Origin: Bacillus sonorensis NBRC 101234 = KCTC 13918
GTDB lineage: Bacteria > Bacillota > Bacilli > Bacillales > Bacillaceae
NCBI RefSeq assembly: GCF_001592005.1
Contig: NZ_BCVZ01000002.1
Span: 480,827-544,826, forward strand
DNA length: 64,000 nucleotides
Direction of reading: 5' to 3'
Shown: one piece after another, positions 1 to 11,395 of the stretch
Layout: each line of letters begins with the position of its first letter
Numbering within the stretch: the first letter of the stretch is position 1
The notes under the pieces: model-generated
What the model was told of the DNA's origin: nothing
Database searches by the model: none
What the model saw: the letters and a program-made list of their open reading frames with translations, nothing else
Translations under genes and position numbers: made by a program

Positions 1-58
1 CAATCACCCATAGAGAAATCAGCATATAAACAAGACGACGACCTAAAAATTTAATCAT
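1..58 (-). CDS. oppB: OppB, oligopeptide ABC transporter permease (N-terminus only)
   Basis: Only the first 19 codons are inside the window. The reading begins ATG and gives MIKFLGRRLVYMLISLWVI, which matches the conserved start of OppB-type inner permeases: a short basic stretch running into the first membrane helix. A clear ribosome binding site (GGAGGTG) lies 6-7 bases upstream. It follows oppA on the same strand, as in the B. subtilis opp operon. The rest of the gene and of the operon (oppC, oppD, oppF) would lie to the left of the window. Identity rests on this short stretch plus gene order. Confidence 0.8.
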   Translation of the reverse strand, partial: MIKFLGRRLVYMLISLWVI

Positions 59-105
59 TTTACACACCTCCGAATATTCAGTCTATTAACCTTTTATCAT
101 AAATA

Positions 106-146
106 AAAGTATATGGGGGAAAGTCCCAAAAGCCCCCATATACTTT
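106..146 (-). terminator. oppA-oppB intercistronic stem-loop
   Basis: A perfect 14-base inverted repeat (106-119 with 133-146) encloses a 13-base loop. In the oppA direction it is followed only by a broken T-stretch, so it looks like a partial terminator or an mRNA-protecting hairpin. That would keep oppA mRNA in excess over the permease and ATPase genes. Confidence 0.75.
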
Positions 147-157
147 GTGATGCAGTT

Positions 158-1786
158 TTATTCAAAATGCGCGGTTTTGAAATAGATCTCTCCGGTACCT
201 GTCAAAACAAAGTCTTTTAAACTCTTATCATGCATGTAAGGCATGGTGTAGAAGTAGATCGGAGCGATCGGCAGCTCATCCATGATGATGGCTTCGGCTT
301 CTTTCATCAGCTCGATGCGTTTTTCCTCGTTTGTTTCAGTTGAAGCTTTTGAAAGAAGTTTTTTGTATTCCGCGTTCTCCCAGTTCGTATCGTTGTTTCC
401 GCCTTCTTTGTCGCGGTATGTTTCAAGGAAGTTCATACCGTCGTTAAAATCGGCGACCCAGCCCAAACGGGCGATTTGATAGTTTCCGGTATGGAGCTTA
501 TCAATGTATACGTTCCATTCTTCATTGCTTAATTCAGCTTTAACGCCTAAATCCTTGCTCCACATTTCCTGTACAGCCTGAGCGATTTTTTGATGCGCTT
601 CATCCGTGTTGTAGGAAAGCGTGATTTTCGGCAGATCAGACGCTTTTTTCAGACCGAGCTCTTTCAAGCCTTTGTTCAGAAATTCCTTCGCCTTTGCAAC
701 ATCATGATCTTTGAAATATGGTTTGTTTGATTCAAATCCGGTGACCGCCGGAGGCACGAATCCAGTCGCAGGAATCTGCTCCGCCTGTGTGATGTTCTTG
801 ACGATCGCCTCGCGGTTGATCGCGTATGTCAAGGCTTTGCGGATGTTGACATTGTTTAACGGAGCCGCTGCTGTATTGAATTTGTAAAGGTAAACAGATG
901 CGAACGGATCAATGTTCAGGCCTTCTTTTTTGAGGCTTGGAATCGCGTCTGTCGGAATCTCGTCAAGAGGCTGTCCGACGAAATCAAGCTCACCTTTTTT
1001 ATACATGTTCAGCCCAGTATTAGCATCGTTGACCATCGCCATGTTAATCTTTTTCAGTTTTACAGAATCTTTATCCCAGTACTGGTCGTTTTTCTCCAGT
1101 ACGATATTCCCGCTGTGCTTCCAGGATGTTAATTTGAAAGGTCCGTTGGATACATAATTTTCATCTGCTTTTGTATACCATTTCGGATGTTTCTCAGCGA
1201 CTTTTTTATTGACCGGCAAGTAAGTATAAAATGCTGTAAGTTCAGTGAAGTACGGTGTCGGTTTTTCAAGCTCGACCTTCAATGTCTTGTCATTGACCGC
1301 TTTAACGCCGACATCGTCAATCTTTCCTTTGCCGGTGTTCGCTGCTTCACCGCCTTTTAAGTAGTAAAGCTGGTATGCGTATTGTGATTCGTTTTTAGGG
1401 TCAAGCGCCCATTTCCAGGCATATTCAAAATCCTCTGCTGTTACAGGATCACCATTTGACCATTTCGCACCATCGCGAATTGTAAACGTGTATGTCTTCT
1501 GGTCTTTGCTGATTTCGATTTTTTCCGCTGCCGCTTCGACCGGCTTTCCGTCTTTTCCGATTGTAGTCAATCCTTCGAAAGTCTGACGAAGCACGTTTCC
1601 AGAAACTGAATCGTTTGCAAGGCCTGGATTTAATGAAAACGGCTCAGTTTTAATATTGACGTTCAGGGTGTCTTTTCCTTTGCTGTCTTTTTTGCCGCCG
1701 TCGCCAGAACTTGCGCCGAAACCGCAGGCACTTAATACGAGAGTGAACATAAGAACTAAACTGATGAGTGACCAACGCTTCTTCAA
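158..1786 (-). CDS. oppA: OppA, oligopeptide-binding lipoprotein
   Basis: This is the extracellular substrate-binding protein of the Opp oligopeptide importer. It also takes up signalling peptides in Bacillus (competence and sporulation Phr pentapeptides, known for B. subtilis Opp). The 542 residues match the family length. The N-terminus has a KKR-type charged start, a hydrophobic segment and the lipobox LSAC with Cys21 as the lipid-modified residue. The remainder is an SBP_bac_5 fold. The start codon is TTG, placed 8 bases after a GGGGGG Shine-Dalgarno; no better ATG is nearby. It is the first gene of the operon, with oppB downstream after a strong hairpin. Confidence 0.95.
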   Translation of the reverse strand: MKKRWSLISLVLMFTLVLSACGFGASSGDGGKKDSKGKDTLNVNIKTEPFSLNPGLANDSVSGNVLRQTFEGLTTIGKDGKPVEAAAEKIEISKDQKTYTFTIRDGAKWSNGDPVTAEDFEYAWKWALDPKNESQYAYQLYYLKGGEAANTGKGKIDDVGVKAVNDKTLKVELEKPTPYFTELTAFYTYLPVNKKVAEKHPKWYTKADENYVSNGPFKLTSWKHSGNIVLEKNDQYWDKDSVKLKKINMAMVNDANTGLNMYKKGELDFVGQPLDEIPTDAIPSLKKEGLNIDPFASVYLYKFNTAAAPLNNVNIRKALTYAINREAIVKNITQAEQIPATGFVPPAVTGFESNKPYFKDHDVAKAKEFLNKGLKELGLKKASDLPKITLSYNTDEAHQKIAQAVQEMWSKDLGVKAELSNEEWNVYIDKLHTGNYQIARLGWVADFNDGMNFLETYRDKEGGNNDTNWENAEYKKLLSKASTETNEEKRIELMKEAEAIIMDELPIAPIYFYTMPYMHDKSLKDFVLTGTGEIYFKTAHFE

Positions 1787-1948
1787 ATGAGAAACCCCCC
1801 TGTTTCATATTTTTTTAGTTCCTTACTCCTTAACATTCAGATTTATCATAAAAAAGTAATAGGACCACTTGCCATACTTTTTCCTCTGTTTCGTCTTTTC
1901 TGAATATTTATTATGTAAAGAACCTGTAACACCGAGGTGAACAAATTC

Positions 1949-1977
1949 ATTATAATTAATAGAATAATTTATTGCAA
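1949..1977 (-). promoter_or_regulatory. Putative sigma-A promoter of opp
   Basis: On the minus strand a -35 TTGCAA (1972-1977) and a perfect -10 TATAAT (1949-1954) are separated by 17 bases, about 150 bases before the oppA start. The surrounding 1.8-2.1 kb is very AT-rich and has no gene. Confidence 0.6.
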
Positions 1978-2206
1978 TATTAATTTTCAATTATTTTTTT
2001 ATTCAAACTATTTAGGTTTGTCAGCAAATCTGCCAAAGATATGAATACACTTCTCTGTTTTAAAGCATGAACTCGTTAAAATGATCGGTCATTTTTTACA
2101 GCGGGAAACGTTTTTTACGTATAACATTACCCATTCTTTATACAGAACTTTCCACGGTGCGGGAAACTTTGTTCATCCCATTGTCAGATTCTTTTTTTCA
2201 ACACGG

Positions 2207-2235
2207 GTGACTTTTATTTCAAATTTATATATAAT
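2207..2235 (+). promoter_or_regulatory. Putative promoter of trpS
   Basis: The -35 GTGACT (2207-2212) and -10 TATAAT (2230-2235) are 17 bases apart, directly ahead of the T-box leader. The -10 is perfect and the -35 weak, which suits a gene controlled mainly by attenuation. Confidence 0.55.
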
Positions 2236-2239
2236 AAAA

Positions 2240-3511
<1,272 letters not shown>

Positions 3512-3515
3512 ACAA

Positions 3516-3560
3516 AAAACACCTTCTCAATTGTCCTTTGACAATCAGAAGGTGTTTTTC
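3516..3560 (+). terminator. trpS terminator
   Basis: A hairpin pairs ACACCTTCT with AGAAGGTGT, with an inner TTGTC/GACAA stem, and is followed by a T-run. It lies 5 bases after the trpS stop. Confidence 0.9.
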
Positions 3561-3668
3561 ATAAAGAACAGACGCATAAACCTGATACACTGATTCAGCC
3601 GCTTGGCACACTCGATCTTCCTATAAGTAAATGCTTTAGAAAACATGGCTTTCGTCTGAAAAATGACC

Positions 3669-3697
3669 GGCTTCCTTTTTTGATTTTAAAGGAAGCC
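3669..3697 (-). terminator. Hairpin downstream of yjbA
   Basis: A perfect 10-base inverted repeat (3669-3678 with 3688-3697) lies 42 bases after the yjbA stop, with a T-rich stretch a few bases beyond on the minus strand. It is a probable yjbA terminator. Confidence 0.6.
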
Positions 3698-3738
3698 ATT
3701 GAAAAAGACCGCCGCTTCTACCGACAGCCTTCTTGAAT

Positions 3739-4491
3739 TTAGTTGACTTTTGACTCATTTTCAATTTCCCAAAGCTTTTCAAAAAACGGCTGCCCTTTAA
3801 TTAAATTTTCACAGAAATCCCGGTGTTTCTCCGACCAGCCGTCGATTGTTTCATTGAAAAGCATGTCCCAGATTTCTTCAAATGTCATCCGTTTAATCTG
3901 TTCATACATGTAAGGATTCCATTCCGTATACCAGTAGGCGATCTCGGCGCGGTTTTTGAGCCCTTTCAGCTGATCAAGCGCCATGAATAACAGCTGTTTC
4001 AGCTGGCGTTCTTTTCTTGTTAGTCCTCTGACATGCTCCGGTGATAATGATAGAATGTGGTATTCCTTTGAAGATTGCAGCTTTTCCGGCGAAAATTCAT
4101 ATTCCTGCGGCTCGACGTCCTTCACCATTTCATATACAAGCTGCTCCTGCCTCGGAATGAGACGGCTTTTTCTGACCGGTATCGAATAGCCGGCCGTATC
4201 GACCGCAAGGATTCCGATGCCATCCGTCACAACGAAGCAATGGTCAAGCTGTGTACGCTCATGGTTTTTGCGAATATACGCTTTTTGATGGACCTCATTT
4301 AATAATTCCGGCGGAAGCTCTGATAGGTCATTTTCTATGTAGTTGAACAAAACCGGCGAAACCCTCAGCAAAGGGACCTGGTCAAGCAGTTCCACGCTGT
4401 CTTCCTTCCGCCATTCATGAAAGTGGCAGACGTTGTAGCCATTTTCTTCTCCCTCAAACCAGTTCACCCACACATCATGAAGAAATAACAT
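3739..4491 (-). CDS. yjbA: YjbA, UPF0736 family protein of unknown function
   Basis: The 250-residue soluble protein begins [27 protein letters not shown], the start of the Bacillus UPF0736 family. No signal peptide, membrane segment or catalytic motif stands out. It is rich in acidic and aromatic residues. The gene sits alone between trpS and the app operon, the same position as B. subtilis yjbA, which supports the name. No function is known to me. Confidence 0.9.
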   Translation of the reverse strand: MLFLHDVWVNWFEGEENGYNVCHFHEWRKEDSVELLDQVPLLRVSPVLFNYIENDLSELPPELLNEVHQKAYIRKNHERTQLDHCFVVTDGIGILAVDTAGYSIPVRKSRLIPRQEQLVYEMVKDVEPQEYEFSPEKLQSSKEYHILSLSPEHVRGLTRKERQLKQLLFMALDQLKGLKNRAEIAYWYTEWNPYMYEQIKRMTFEEIWDMLFNETIDGWSEKHRDFCENLIKGQPFFEKLWEIENESKVN

Positions 4492-4585
4492 TTCTAACCC
4501 CTCACTTTATAAAAACTGTTGTCCACAGTATAGGCAAGGGGGAAGGAATTTATTCCATCCGGCAAAGATTATGGCAAAGCTGCAT

Positions 4586-4619
4586 GAAAAAAAGCCAAGG
4601 GCGGCCGCGCCCCGGCTTT
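4586..4619 (-). terminator. app operon terminator
   Basis: On the minus strand a GC-rich hairpin (AAGCC...GGCTT outer stem, GGGCG/CGCCC-type inner stem) starts 1-2 bases after the appC stop and ends in seven Ts. Confidence 0.85.
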
Positions 4620-4620
4620 C

Positions 4621-5535
4621 TTATTTAATATTCTTCGGATCAAGCGCATCGCGCAGTCCGTCTCCGACAAAGTTAAAGCATAAAACGGTGATTAAAATCA
4701 TCAGTCCAGGGAACAGCGGATACCACCACGCCTGAATCATAATCGTGAAGTTTTGCGCATCCTGGAGCATGTTTCCCCAGCTGGCCATCGGCGGCTGAAC
4801 GCCGAAGCCGAGATAGCTGAGCGCCGACTCCGATAGAATGACCGTTCCGACGGACAGCGTGGCCGCAACGATAATCGGCCCCATCGCGTTCGGCAGGATG
4901 TGGGAGAAAATGATCTTATGGCTTCTTGTCCCGATCGTTTTCGCGGCGAGGACAAACTCTCTCGACCTCAGCGATAAAAATTCTCCACGGACGAGCCGCG
5001 CCGTCGTCGTCCATCTTGTCAGGGCGAAAATTAAAATCAGCTTGTCTACACCAGGCTGAAAAATGGTCACAAGCGTAATTAACAGGAATATGTCGGGTAT
5101 TGATAATACAATATCGACCAGCCGCATCATGATCGCGTCGATGATCCCGCCGAAATAGCCGGCGATCGCACCGATCACGGTGCCGATTGTGATTGAACCG
5201 AGTACAGAAGCAAAGCCGACAAGCAAGGATACCTGAGCACCATACAGCAGGCGGCTGAAAATATCGCGGCCAAACTTGTCCGTTCCCATCAAATGCTCAG
5301 CGCTCGGGGGCTTGAGCTTGTCCAGCAGATTCTGCTGTTCCGGCGGATACGGAGCAATCACCGGCGCAAATATAGCCGACAGGATAATGATGGATAACAG
5401 GATTCCGCCGAGCACGGCCAGCTTATTTTTGAAAAACTTCTCAAAAAAGATTTTTGTCATTGTTTCCGGCTTTGGTGCGACGTTTTCCTGCAGTCTGATC
5501 TCCGGTGAAGGCGTCGATGGGTTTGGCTGTGTCAT
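4621..5535 (-). CDS. appC: AppC, oligopeptide ABC transporter permease
   Basis: This is the second membrane subunit of the App oligopeptide importer. At 304 residues it has a hydrophilic N-terminal tail of about 35 residues, a first helix near residues 38-62, and the BPD_transp_1 core with further helices. The cytoplasmic coupling EAA-like loop lies around residues 200-215 ([22 protein letters not shown]). The family-typical DPK ending is present. The ATG has AGGAGG 8 bases upstream. It is the last gene of appDFABC, 17 bases after appB, and is followed by a terminator. Confidence 0.95.
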   Translation of the reverse strand: MTQPNPSTPSPEIRLQENVAPKPETMTKIFFEKFFKNKLAVLGGILLSIIILSAIFAPVIAPYPPEQQNLLDKLKPPSAEHLMGTDKFGRDIFSRLLYGAQVSLLVGFASVLGSITIGTVIGAIAGYFGGIIDAIMMRLVDIVLSIPDIFLLITLVTIFQPGVDKLILIFALTRWTTTARLVRGEFLSLRSREFVLAAKTIGTRSHKIIFSHILPNAMGPIIVAATLSVGTVILSESALSYLGFGVQPPMASWGNMLQDAQNFTIMIQAWWYPLFPGLMILITVLCFNFVGDGLRDALDPKNIK

Positions 5536-5552
5536 GACGAGTCCTCCTCTTC

Positions 5553-6503
5553 TTAATACTCAATCCGCGGATCGACGACCGCATAGAGAATATCCGCAAT
5601 TAAATTTCCAATGACAACAAGGGCGGCAGAAATGACGGTCATGGCCATGATGACCGGATAATCTCTTTGAAAAGCGGAATCGACAAACAGCTTTCCGAGG
5701 CCGGGCCAGCTGAAAATTTGTTCCGTAACGACGGCTCCGCCGATAAAGGAAGGAATCATCAGTCCAAAAATCGTGATCACCGGCAGCAGCCCGTTTCGAA
5801 GCCCATGCTTGTACACAACCCGGTTTTCTTTAAACCCTTTCGCTCTGGCCGTCCGCATGTAATCCTGCCTGAGCACGTCGAGCATGCTTGACCTTGTATA
5901 GCGGGTGAGCCCCGCCATGTCAGCGGCTGCGAGTACGAACGCGGGCAGAATCAAGTGATGGACGCGATCCCATAAACTGAAATCTGAATTGATCGTCATG
6001 ACGCCTCCTGTCGGGAACCAGCCTAAATTGACCGCGAGAAACATAATCAGGATCAACCCAAGCCAAAAATTCGGGACGGCAAGTCCGATAAACGATGTAA
6101 ACGTAATCCCGTAATCCAGCTTCGAATACGGGCGCCTCGCCGAAAGCACCCCGAACGGAATTGAGATGAGAAGAGCGAGAATGGTCGAAACAAGCATTAA
6201 TAATAGCGTATTCGGAAGCCTTGCCATGATCAATTCGGAAACAGGCATTCCTTTTCTGATGATCGAAGTGCCGAAATCCCCCTGAATCATGTTGCCGAGC
6301 CATTTTAAATATTGAATGTGCTCCGGTTCATTCAATCCGTATTTTTCGATGAACTTTTCCCGGTCGGCGGCGCTGATGGTCGGATCCATCATTAAGGCCA
6401 TCGGATCTCCCGGGGCGGCTTTCATAATCGCGAATGACAAAATGGTAATCCCAAGCAAAATCGGAATCGACATGAGCGTCCTGCGAATGATATATGTAAT
6501 CAT
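5553..6503 (-). CDS. appB: AppB, oligopeptide ABC transporter permease
   Basis: This is the first membrane subunit of the App importer, 316 residues. It starts [18 protein letters not shown], the typical OppB/DppB-type N-terminal helix. The periplasm-type loop follows (PGDP near residue 31) and the EAA-type loop is at about residues 210-225 ([20 protein letters not shown]). It pairs with AppC to form the pore and couples to AppD and AppF. AAGGGG lies 9 bases before the ATG. Confidence 0.95.
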   Translation of the reverse strand: MITYIIRRTLMSIPILLGITILSFAIMKAAPGDPMALMMDPTISAADREKFIEKYGLNEPEHIQYLKWLGNMIQGDFGTSIIRKGMPVSELIMARLPNTLLLMLVSTILALLISIPFGVLSARRPYSKLDYGITFTSFIGLAVPNFWLGLILIMFLAVNLGWFPTGGVMTINSDFSLWDRVHHLILPAFVLAAADMAGLTRYTRSSMLDVLRQDYMRTARAKGFKENRVVYKHGLRNGLLPVITIFGLMIPSFIGGAVVTEQIFSWPGLGKLFVDSAFQRDYPVIMAMTVISAALVVIGNLIADILYAVVDPRIEY

Positions 6504-6540
6504 CTTTTATCCCCTTTTTTATCAAAATTCTTAAGAATGA

Positions 6541-6577
6541 AGGGGAAGGAAGCGTGCCGAAAAACTTCCCTCCCCTT
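6541..6577 (-). terminator. appA-appB intercistronic stem-loop
   Basis: An imperfect inverted repeat (AGGGGAAGGAAG with CTTCCCTCCCCTT) fills the 87-base gap between appA and appB. It mirrors the hairpin between oppA and oppB and probably raises appA transcript over appB. Confidence 0.6.
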
Positions 6578-6590
6578 AAGGGAATTTCCT

Positions 6591-8237
6591 TTATTTTTGA
6601 TCCAGCCACCAGTTTTCGGCTTTATAGAAATCTTCCTTCGGATGGAAAACAAAGCCTTTCATGTTGGCCGGCATCGCTCTGTGGTAATTCGTATAGTACA
6701 GGAACGTGTACGGCTGATCTTCCGCCAATATTTTGTAGATCTTTTCATACGCCTTTTTATAATCCTCACGGTCTTTCAGCGTTTTGGACTCGTCAAGCAG
6801 CTTATCTAGCTCTTTATTTTGATACCACACATAGTTCAGCCCTTTTTCCGCTTCTTTCGAATGGAAGATCGTGCTTTGATCAGGGAATGTGGCAAGGCTC
6901 CAGCCTAGGATGATCGCATCGAAATCCCAATTCGGCGGATTCATCTGTTCGATCAAAGCGCTCCACTCGACGATTTGCGGCTTCGCCTCGATGCCGATTT
7001 CTTTTAGCTGCTGCTGAACGACAACTGCGAGGTCTTCTCTCGTCTTATTGCCCTGGTTTGTTTTGATGACGAAGGAGAATTTTTTGCCGTCTTTGTCTAA
7101 AATGCCGTCGCCGTCCGTATCAGACCAGCCGGCTTCTTTCAGCATTTTTTTCGCTTTTTCAGGGTCGTGGTTAAACGTTTTAATCCCTGCTTCATTGTCC
7201 GGATAATTCCATGACAGCGGGCTTTCAGGAATGTTGGCGATTTTCCCGTCTCCGTCAAGAACCTGATCGACCATCGCCTGGCGGTCGAGCGCATACGTCA
7301 GCGCCTGGCGGACCTTCTTGTCTTTAAAGAGCTCGTTCTTTTCATTCCAGCCGATGTAACTGTAATTCAACCCTAAATCTGTATCGATTTTTACATTGTT
7401 AAATTTTTCGGCGGTTTTATAATCAGGTCCCGGCGTGATGACAAAATAATCGATATCACCGGCTTGAAGCTGTGTCAGCGCCGCATTTGAATCAGGGATG
7501 ACTTTATATGTGATCGAGTCCAGATGCGCTCGTCCGGCGAAATAATCGTCAAACGCTTCAACTTTGACGTATTGACCCTGCTTCCATTCTTTGAATTTAA
7601 ACGGGCCGGTTCCGATCGGATTCTTACGGTTGAATTCATGCTCGCCAAGCTCGCTGATCGGAACATCCTTCAAAATGTGCTTCGGCAGGATGCCATAGCT
7701 TGTCAGCGTTACATTATAAAAATAAGGATCTGGCTGCTTCAGTTTAAACTCAACTTCATATTTGCCTTTTTTCGTGACGGATTTAAGCATTTTAAAGCTT
7801 GAGCCGCGCTCGCCGACATAGTCTTTGCTCAACGGAATGCTGTACGTAAACACGACGTCATCGGCGGTCATTTCCTTGCCGTCGTGGAATTTGACGCCTT
7901 TTTTGAGCTTGATGTCAAACGTCAGGCCGTCCTCCGACTCCTTTACATCCTCGGCAAGCTGTTTTTCGACCTCCAGCTTTTCATTGGTATCCAAAAGGGT
8001 ATTATAGAGGAGCCTTTCAATATCAGAGCTTGCCGTATCTGTTGAATACAGCGCGTTAAACAGCGTCGGCTCACCCGTTGATCCGGCGACAAGGTCTCCG
8101 CCCTGCTGCGGCTTGCCGTCAGATTTGCCTTCTTTCTGCTCCCCTCCGACTTCGCCGCTGTTGCAGGCCGAAAGAAACACCGATAAGATCAGCAGCAGAC
8201 TTAAAAACGAAAATCCAGTTTTTCTACGCATCTTCAT
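6591..8237 (-). CDS. appA: AppA, oligopeptide-binding lipoprotein (intact)
   Basis: This is the extracellular peptide-binding subunit of App, 548 residues. The signal sequence ends in the lipobox LSAC with Cys25, followed by a polar Gly/Lys/Ser linker. The SBP_bac_5 domain runs from about residue 45 to the end. The reading frame is continuous. In the laboratory strain B. subtilis 168 appA is known to carry a frameshift, so this App system should be functional where that one is not. The ATG is preceded by GGGGG at 11-12 bases. It lies between the ATPase genes and the permeases. Confidence 0.95.
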   Translation of the reverse strand: MKMRRKTGFSFLSLLLILSVFLSACNSGEVGGEQKEGKSDGKPQQGGDLVAGSTGEPTLFNALYSTDTASSDIERLLYNTLLDTNEKLEVEKQLAEDVKESEDGLTFDIKLKKGVKFHDGKEMTADDVVFTYSIPLSKDYVGERGSSFKMLKSVTKKGKYEVEFKLKQPDPYFYNVTLTSYGILPKHILKDVPISELGEHEFNRKNPIGTGPFKFKEWKQGQYVKVEAFDDYFAGRAHLDSITYKVIPDSNAALTQLQAGDIDYFVITPGPDYKTAEKFNNVKIDTDLGLNYSYIGWNEKNELFKDKKVRQALTYALDRQAMVDQVLDGDGKIANIPESPLSWNYPDNEAGIKTFNHDPEKAKKMLKEAGWSDTDGDGILDKDGKKFSFVIKTNQGNKTREDLAVVVQQQLKEIGIEAKPQIVEWSALIEQMNPPNWDFDAIILGWSLATFPDQSTIFHSKEAEKGLNYVWYQNKELDKLLDESKTLKDREDYKKAYEKIYKILAEDQPYTFLYYTNYHRAMPANMKGFVFHPKEDFYKAENWWLDQK

Positions 8238-8346
8238 TTTGCGAATTCCCCCTTTTTGAGCTATTGTTTTCCCGGCCGAATTGACCCCCGATTTTGAAAA
8301 AAGACATTCCCCCTCTCAAGGATTAAATATGTGACGGCCGTTCCCT

Positions 8347-9369
8347 TTATTCGTAAAGGTGGCATGCCACGAAGTGGTTTGATTTCACTTCCCTGAAAGC
8401 GGGCTCCCTTTCTCGGCATTCCGCTTTTGCGGCCGGACATCTCGTATGGAAGACGCAGCCCCGCGGCGGATTGGCAGGGCTCGGCAGCTCCCCTTTCAGA
8501 ACGATCCGCTCCCGCTTTGCGCGTCCCTTCTTTCTTGTGACCGGAACGGCGGACAGCAGTGCCTGTGTATACGGATGAAGCGGATTGTCATACAGCTCAT
8601 GCTTATCTGTCAGCTCCATCATTTTGCCGAGGTACATCACGCCCACCCTGTCGCTGATATGGCGGACGACGCTTAAATCGTGGGAGATAAACAGATAGGT
8701 CAGGTTAAATTCGTCTTGAAGCTCTTCCATCAGGTTGATGACTTGGGCCTGGATCGACACGTCCAAAGCCGAAACCGGTTCATCGGCGATGATGAGCTCA
8801 GGGTTTAAGGCAAGCGCCCGCGCGATCCCGATGCGCTGGCGCTGTCCGCCGGAAAATTCGTGCGGATAGCGGTTTGCAAACGATGGATGCAGGCCGACTT
8901 TTTCCAAAAGTTCTTCCACTTTTTCATTGCGCTCTTTGAAATTGTACATGTGGTGGGTGTTAAAGGGCTCTTTGATGATGGATCGCAAGGTTTTTCTCGG
9001 ATTCAGAGAGGCAAACGGGTCCTGAAAAACCATTTGGATATTTTTGCGGACGCTTTTTCTTAAGCTTTCTTCCGACAGGGCGGAAATGTCCCGGCCTTTG
9101 TAAAGGATTTGTCCGGCTGTCGGTTTGTAGAGTCTGATCATCGTCCGCCCGGCAGTCGATTTTCCGCACCCCGATTCCCCGACGATTCCGAGCGTTTCGC
9201 CGCGTTTTAACGAAAAGCTGATGCCGTCAACCGCTTTGACATCCCCGATCTTTTTCTGAAAGATCCCTGATCGGATCGGAAAATACTTTTTGACGTCTTT
9301 CAGCTCTAAAAGGGTTTCATCATGTTTTATCGTCTGTGCCTGCTGTACTTGTTCCGCTGATGCAGTCAT
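8347..9369 (-). CDS. appF: AppF, oligopeptide ABC transporter ATPase
   Basis: One of two ATPases that drive App. In the 340 residues I see Walker [10 protein letters not shown] (near residue 60-68), signature FSGGQRQR, Walker B LIIADEP followed by VSALD, and the C-terminal oligopeptide/dipeptide extension with the CxxxxxCPxxxxxC cluster seen in Opp/Dpp ATPases. The frame is open to an ATG 21 bases upstream, but that ATG has no ribosome site. GGAGG lies 12 bases before the ATG chosen here, which gives MTASAEQ. The gene starts 4 bases before the appD stop would end, so the two are translationally linked. Confidence 0.93.
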   Translation of the reverse strand: MTASAEQVQQAQTIKHDETLLELKDVKKYFPIRSGIFQKKIGDVKAVDGISFSLKRGETLGIVGESGCGKSTAGRTMIRLYKPTAGQILYKGRDISALSEESLRKSVRKNIQMVFQDPFASLNPRKTLRSIIKEPFNTHHMYNFKERNEKVEELLEKVGLHPSFANRYPHEFSGGQRQRIGIARALALNPELIIADEPVSALDVSIQAQVINLMEELQDEFNLTYLFISHDLSVVRHISDRVGVMYLGKMMELTDKHELYDNPLHPYTQALLSAVPVTRKKGRAKRERIVLKGELPSPANPPRGCVFHTRCPAAKAECREREPAFREVKSNHFVACHLYE

Positions 9370-9373
9370 CCCC

Positions 9374-10348
9374 TCATTCCCCCTCCTCATATAAGAAGCA
9401 TCTGACGGTCCGTCCGTCGGCCCGGGTTTTCAGGTCCGGCTGAGAGCCCCAGCATTTATCAGTGGCGCTTGGACATCTCGGAGCAAAGCGGCAGCCTGTC
9501 GGAAGGTTGTCAGGCGTAGGCACATTTCCCTTGATGGCCGTCAGCTTTTCAATCGAACCGTCTATTACCGGAATGGAATTTAACAACCCTTGCGTATAGG
9601 GATGCAGGGGATTGTCAAACAATTCATCGACCGTGGCGTTTTCAACAACTTGTCCGCAATACATAACGATGACGCGGTCAGCGATTTCCGAGACGACGCC
9701 GAGATCGTGTGTAATCAGAAGAATCGATGTACCGAATTTGGCGCATAAATCTTTCATCAGCTCCAGCACCTGGGCTTGGATTGTGACATCGAGCGCCGTT
9801 GTCGGTTCATCGGCGATGAGCAGCTTCGGATTGCAGCTAAGGGCTATCGCGATCATCACCCGCTGCCTCATGCCGCCGGACAAGCGGTGCGGGTAATCTT
9901 TCATCAGCTGTTCGGCTCTAGAAAAACCGACAAGCTTCAGTAATTCAACCGCCTTTTTTTCCGCTTCTTTTTTAGATAGTTTTTTATGATAAATTAACAC
10001 CTCTGTGATTTGTTCACCGATCGTTAATACCGGATTAAGGGATGTCATCGGCTCCTGAAAAATCATCGAGATTTCATTTCCGCGGATCTTGCATAATTCC
10101 GGTTCTTTGTATGTAACGAGATCACGGCCTTCCAGTTTGATGGACCCTTCCATGATCTTCCCGCCGGAGCTCCCGACAAGCCCCATAATCGATAAAGAGG
10201 TGATGCTCTTTCCAGATCCTGATTCTCCGACCAATGCCACGGTTTCTCCTTTTTTTATCGAAAAATCCACTCCGTCAACCGCAGGTATCGGCTGTTTTTT
10301 TCTAAAAAAATAGGTTTTCAGGTCGCTGACTTCCAGCAATGCGCTCAT
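9374..10348 (-). CDS. appD: AppD, oligopeptide ABC transporter ATPase
   Basis: The first gene of the app operon and partner ATPase of AppF. In the 324 residues are Walker A GESGSGKS, signature LSGGMRQRV, Walker [13 protein letters not shown], and the C-terminal CRFAPRCP...C cluster typical of oligopeptide-transporter ATPases. GGGGAA lies about 9 bases upstream of the ATG. B. subtilis app is known to be repressed by ScoC (Hpr); the AT-rich upstream region is suitable for such sites, but I cannot prove them here. Confidence 0.95.
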   Translation of the reverse strand: MSALLEVSDLKTYFFRKKQPIPAVDGVDFSIKKGETVALVGESGSGKSITSLSIMGLVGSSGGKIMEGSIKLEGRDLVTYKEPELCKIRGNEISMIFQEPMTSLNPVLTIGEQITEVLIYHKKLSKKEAEKKAVELLKLVGFSRAEQLMKDYPHRLSGGMRQRVMIAIALSCNPKLLIADEPTTALDVTIQAQVLELMKDLCAKFGTSILLITHDLGVVSEIADRVIVMYCGQVVENATVDELFDNPLHPYTQGLLNSIPVIDGSIEKLTAIKGNVPTPDNLPTGCRFAPRCPSATDKCWGSQPDLKTRADGRTVRCFLYEEGE

Positions 10349-10443
10349 CCGGATTCCCCTTCCATAGACCAGAAGTTAAATAGATTGGATATGAATCTAA
10401 TTGCACAACATAATACTGAATTATCTTAAAATTTTATAGTTGT

Positions 10444-10472
10444 ATATTATTACATAATCATTACAAAAGCAA
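10444..10472 (-). promoter_or_regulatory. Putative promoter of app operon
   Basis: On the minus strand a -35 TTGCTT (10467-10472) and -10 TAATAT (10444-10449) are 17 bases apart, about 95 bases before the appD start, in an AT-rich intergenic region. Confidence 0.5.
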
Positions 10473-10526
10473 GGAATTTTTAGATGTTTTGTCATAATAT
10501 TAATTAAATACCAATATTTTAATATA

Positions 10527-11315
10527 TTAAAGCGTTGGATCTATAAAGTCCTCGGATGGAAGCGACAACACATCGGCAACCTTTAATTTCTTGACGGACA
10601 AATATTTTTTTACAATATTAAAACCGACAGCATACCCGAGCATATCAGGATAATAACCTTTTCCGAATAAAATATTGGAGAATAACCGGCCATCTTGCCG
10701 ACGCAGCTCGAAATGGGGCTGAACCAGTCGATTTTGGAAATGCTCGAGCTGTTTTTCTGAATAAAACGATGTCCAGCCGGCGGTTTCCGATTCGCCCAAT
10801 CTTTCATGGACGGCGGTTTCCGCCATTCCCTCGAGAATGATTGTATCAAGAAGCGTCATATTTTTTTCCTCTTTCGGCATATTTTCTAACCGGCAAACAT
10901 GGTTGTACTCATGGGTCATGATGGCTGAGATCGAGGAGGGAGAAATATGCGCTGAAAGAAATAAAAATAATTTGTCATGAAAGGCAAGGCCTGATTTAGA
11001 GCCGAATACGACCCGTATTTTTCTGTTTCTTTCATCGACAGGAAGGATGATGATCGGAACATCCGGGCCCTTCCACCGTTTTCTGAGCAGCCGTTCCTCT
11101 TTTTTCACATGCTCAAATACACCTTTTTCCTTGAGCTCCTTCATCACCTTCTGTCCGTCTGACCAATAGCGGAGCATTCCATGGGCCTGAAGATGGCTGA
11201 TCAATGTCATGCTTTGATCAGCTTTCGCCTCTTTAAAATAAGGCAGAAGATAGAAGGACAACTCCCGAATTGATGAAGCTTTTTCATACCATTCATATGT
11301 TTGTTCGACACTCAT
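10527..11315 (-). CDS. yjaZ: YjaZ, DUF2268 putative zinc metallopeptidase
   Basis: The 262-residue protein of the DUF2268 family is predicted to be a Zn-dependent protease. The zinc-binding HExxH motif is visible as HEYNH near residue 140, followed by a distal acidic stretch (ILEGMAE) that could give the third ligand. No signal peptide is seen, so it is probably cytoplasmic. An upstream in-frame start exists (11369), but AGGAG sits 10 bases before the ATG at 11315, and the resulting length matches B. subtilis YjaZ. It lies between fabF and appD on the same strand. Substrate unknown. Confidence 0.88.
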   Translation of the reverse strand: MSVEQTYEWYEKASSIRELSFYLLPYFKEAKADQSMTLISHLQAHGMLRYWSDGQKVMKELKEKGVFEHVKKEERLLRKRWKGPDVPIIILPVDERNRKIRVVFGSKSGLAFHDKLFLFLSAHISPSSISAIMTHEYNHVCRLENMPKEEKNMTLLDTIILEGMAETAVHERLGESETAGWTSFYSEKQLEHFQNRLVQPHFELRRQDGRLFSNILFGKGYYPDMLGYAVGFNIVKKYLSVKKLKVADVLSLPSEDFIDPTL

Positions 11316-11352
11316 CCAGGTCACTCCTCTCACCTGTATGTTATGCAGGCTG

Positions 11353-11388
11353 AAAAAAACGGCTACCATCTTGGATGGCAGCCGTTTT
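11353..11388 (-). terminator. fabHA-fabF operon terminator
   Basis: AAAACGGCTGCCATC pairs with GATGGTAGCCGTTTT around a 3-base loop and ends in a T-run on the minus strand, just after the fabF stop. Confidence 0.9.
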
Positions 11389-11395
11389 CATACGG

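Noticed and set aside
1970..2000. CodY-box-like AATTTTCAATTATTT near the opp promoter
   Set aside because: Only the first half matches the CodY consensus; in AT-rich DNA this is not enough.
10440..10520. ScoC (Hpr)-like AT-rich sequences upstream of app
   Set aside because: app is a known ScoC target in B. subtilis, but the consensus is short and AT-rich, and no site here was clearly better than the background.
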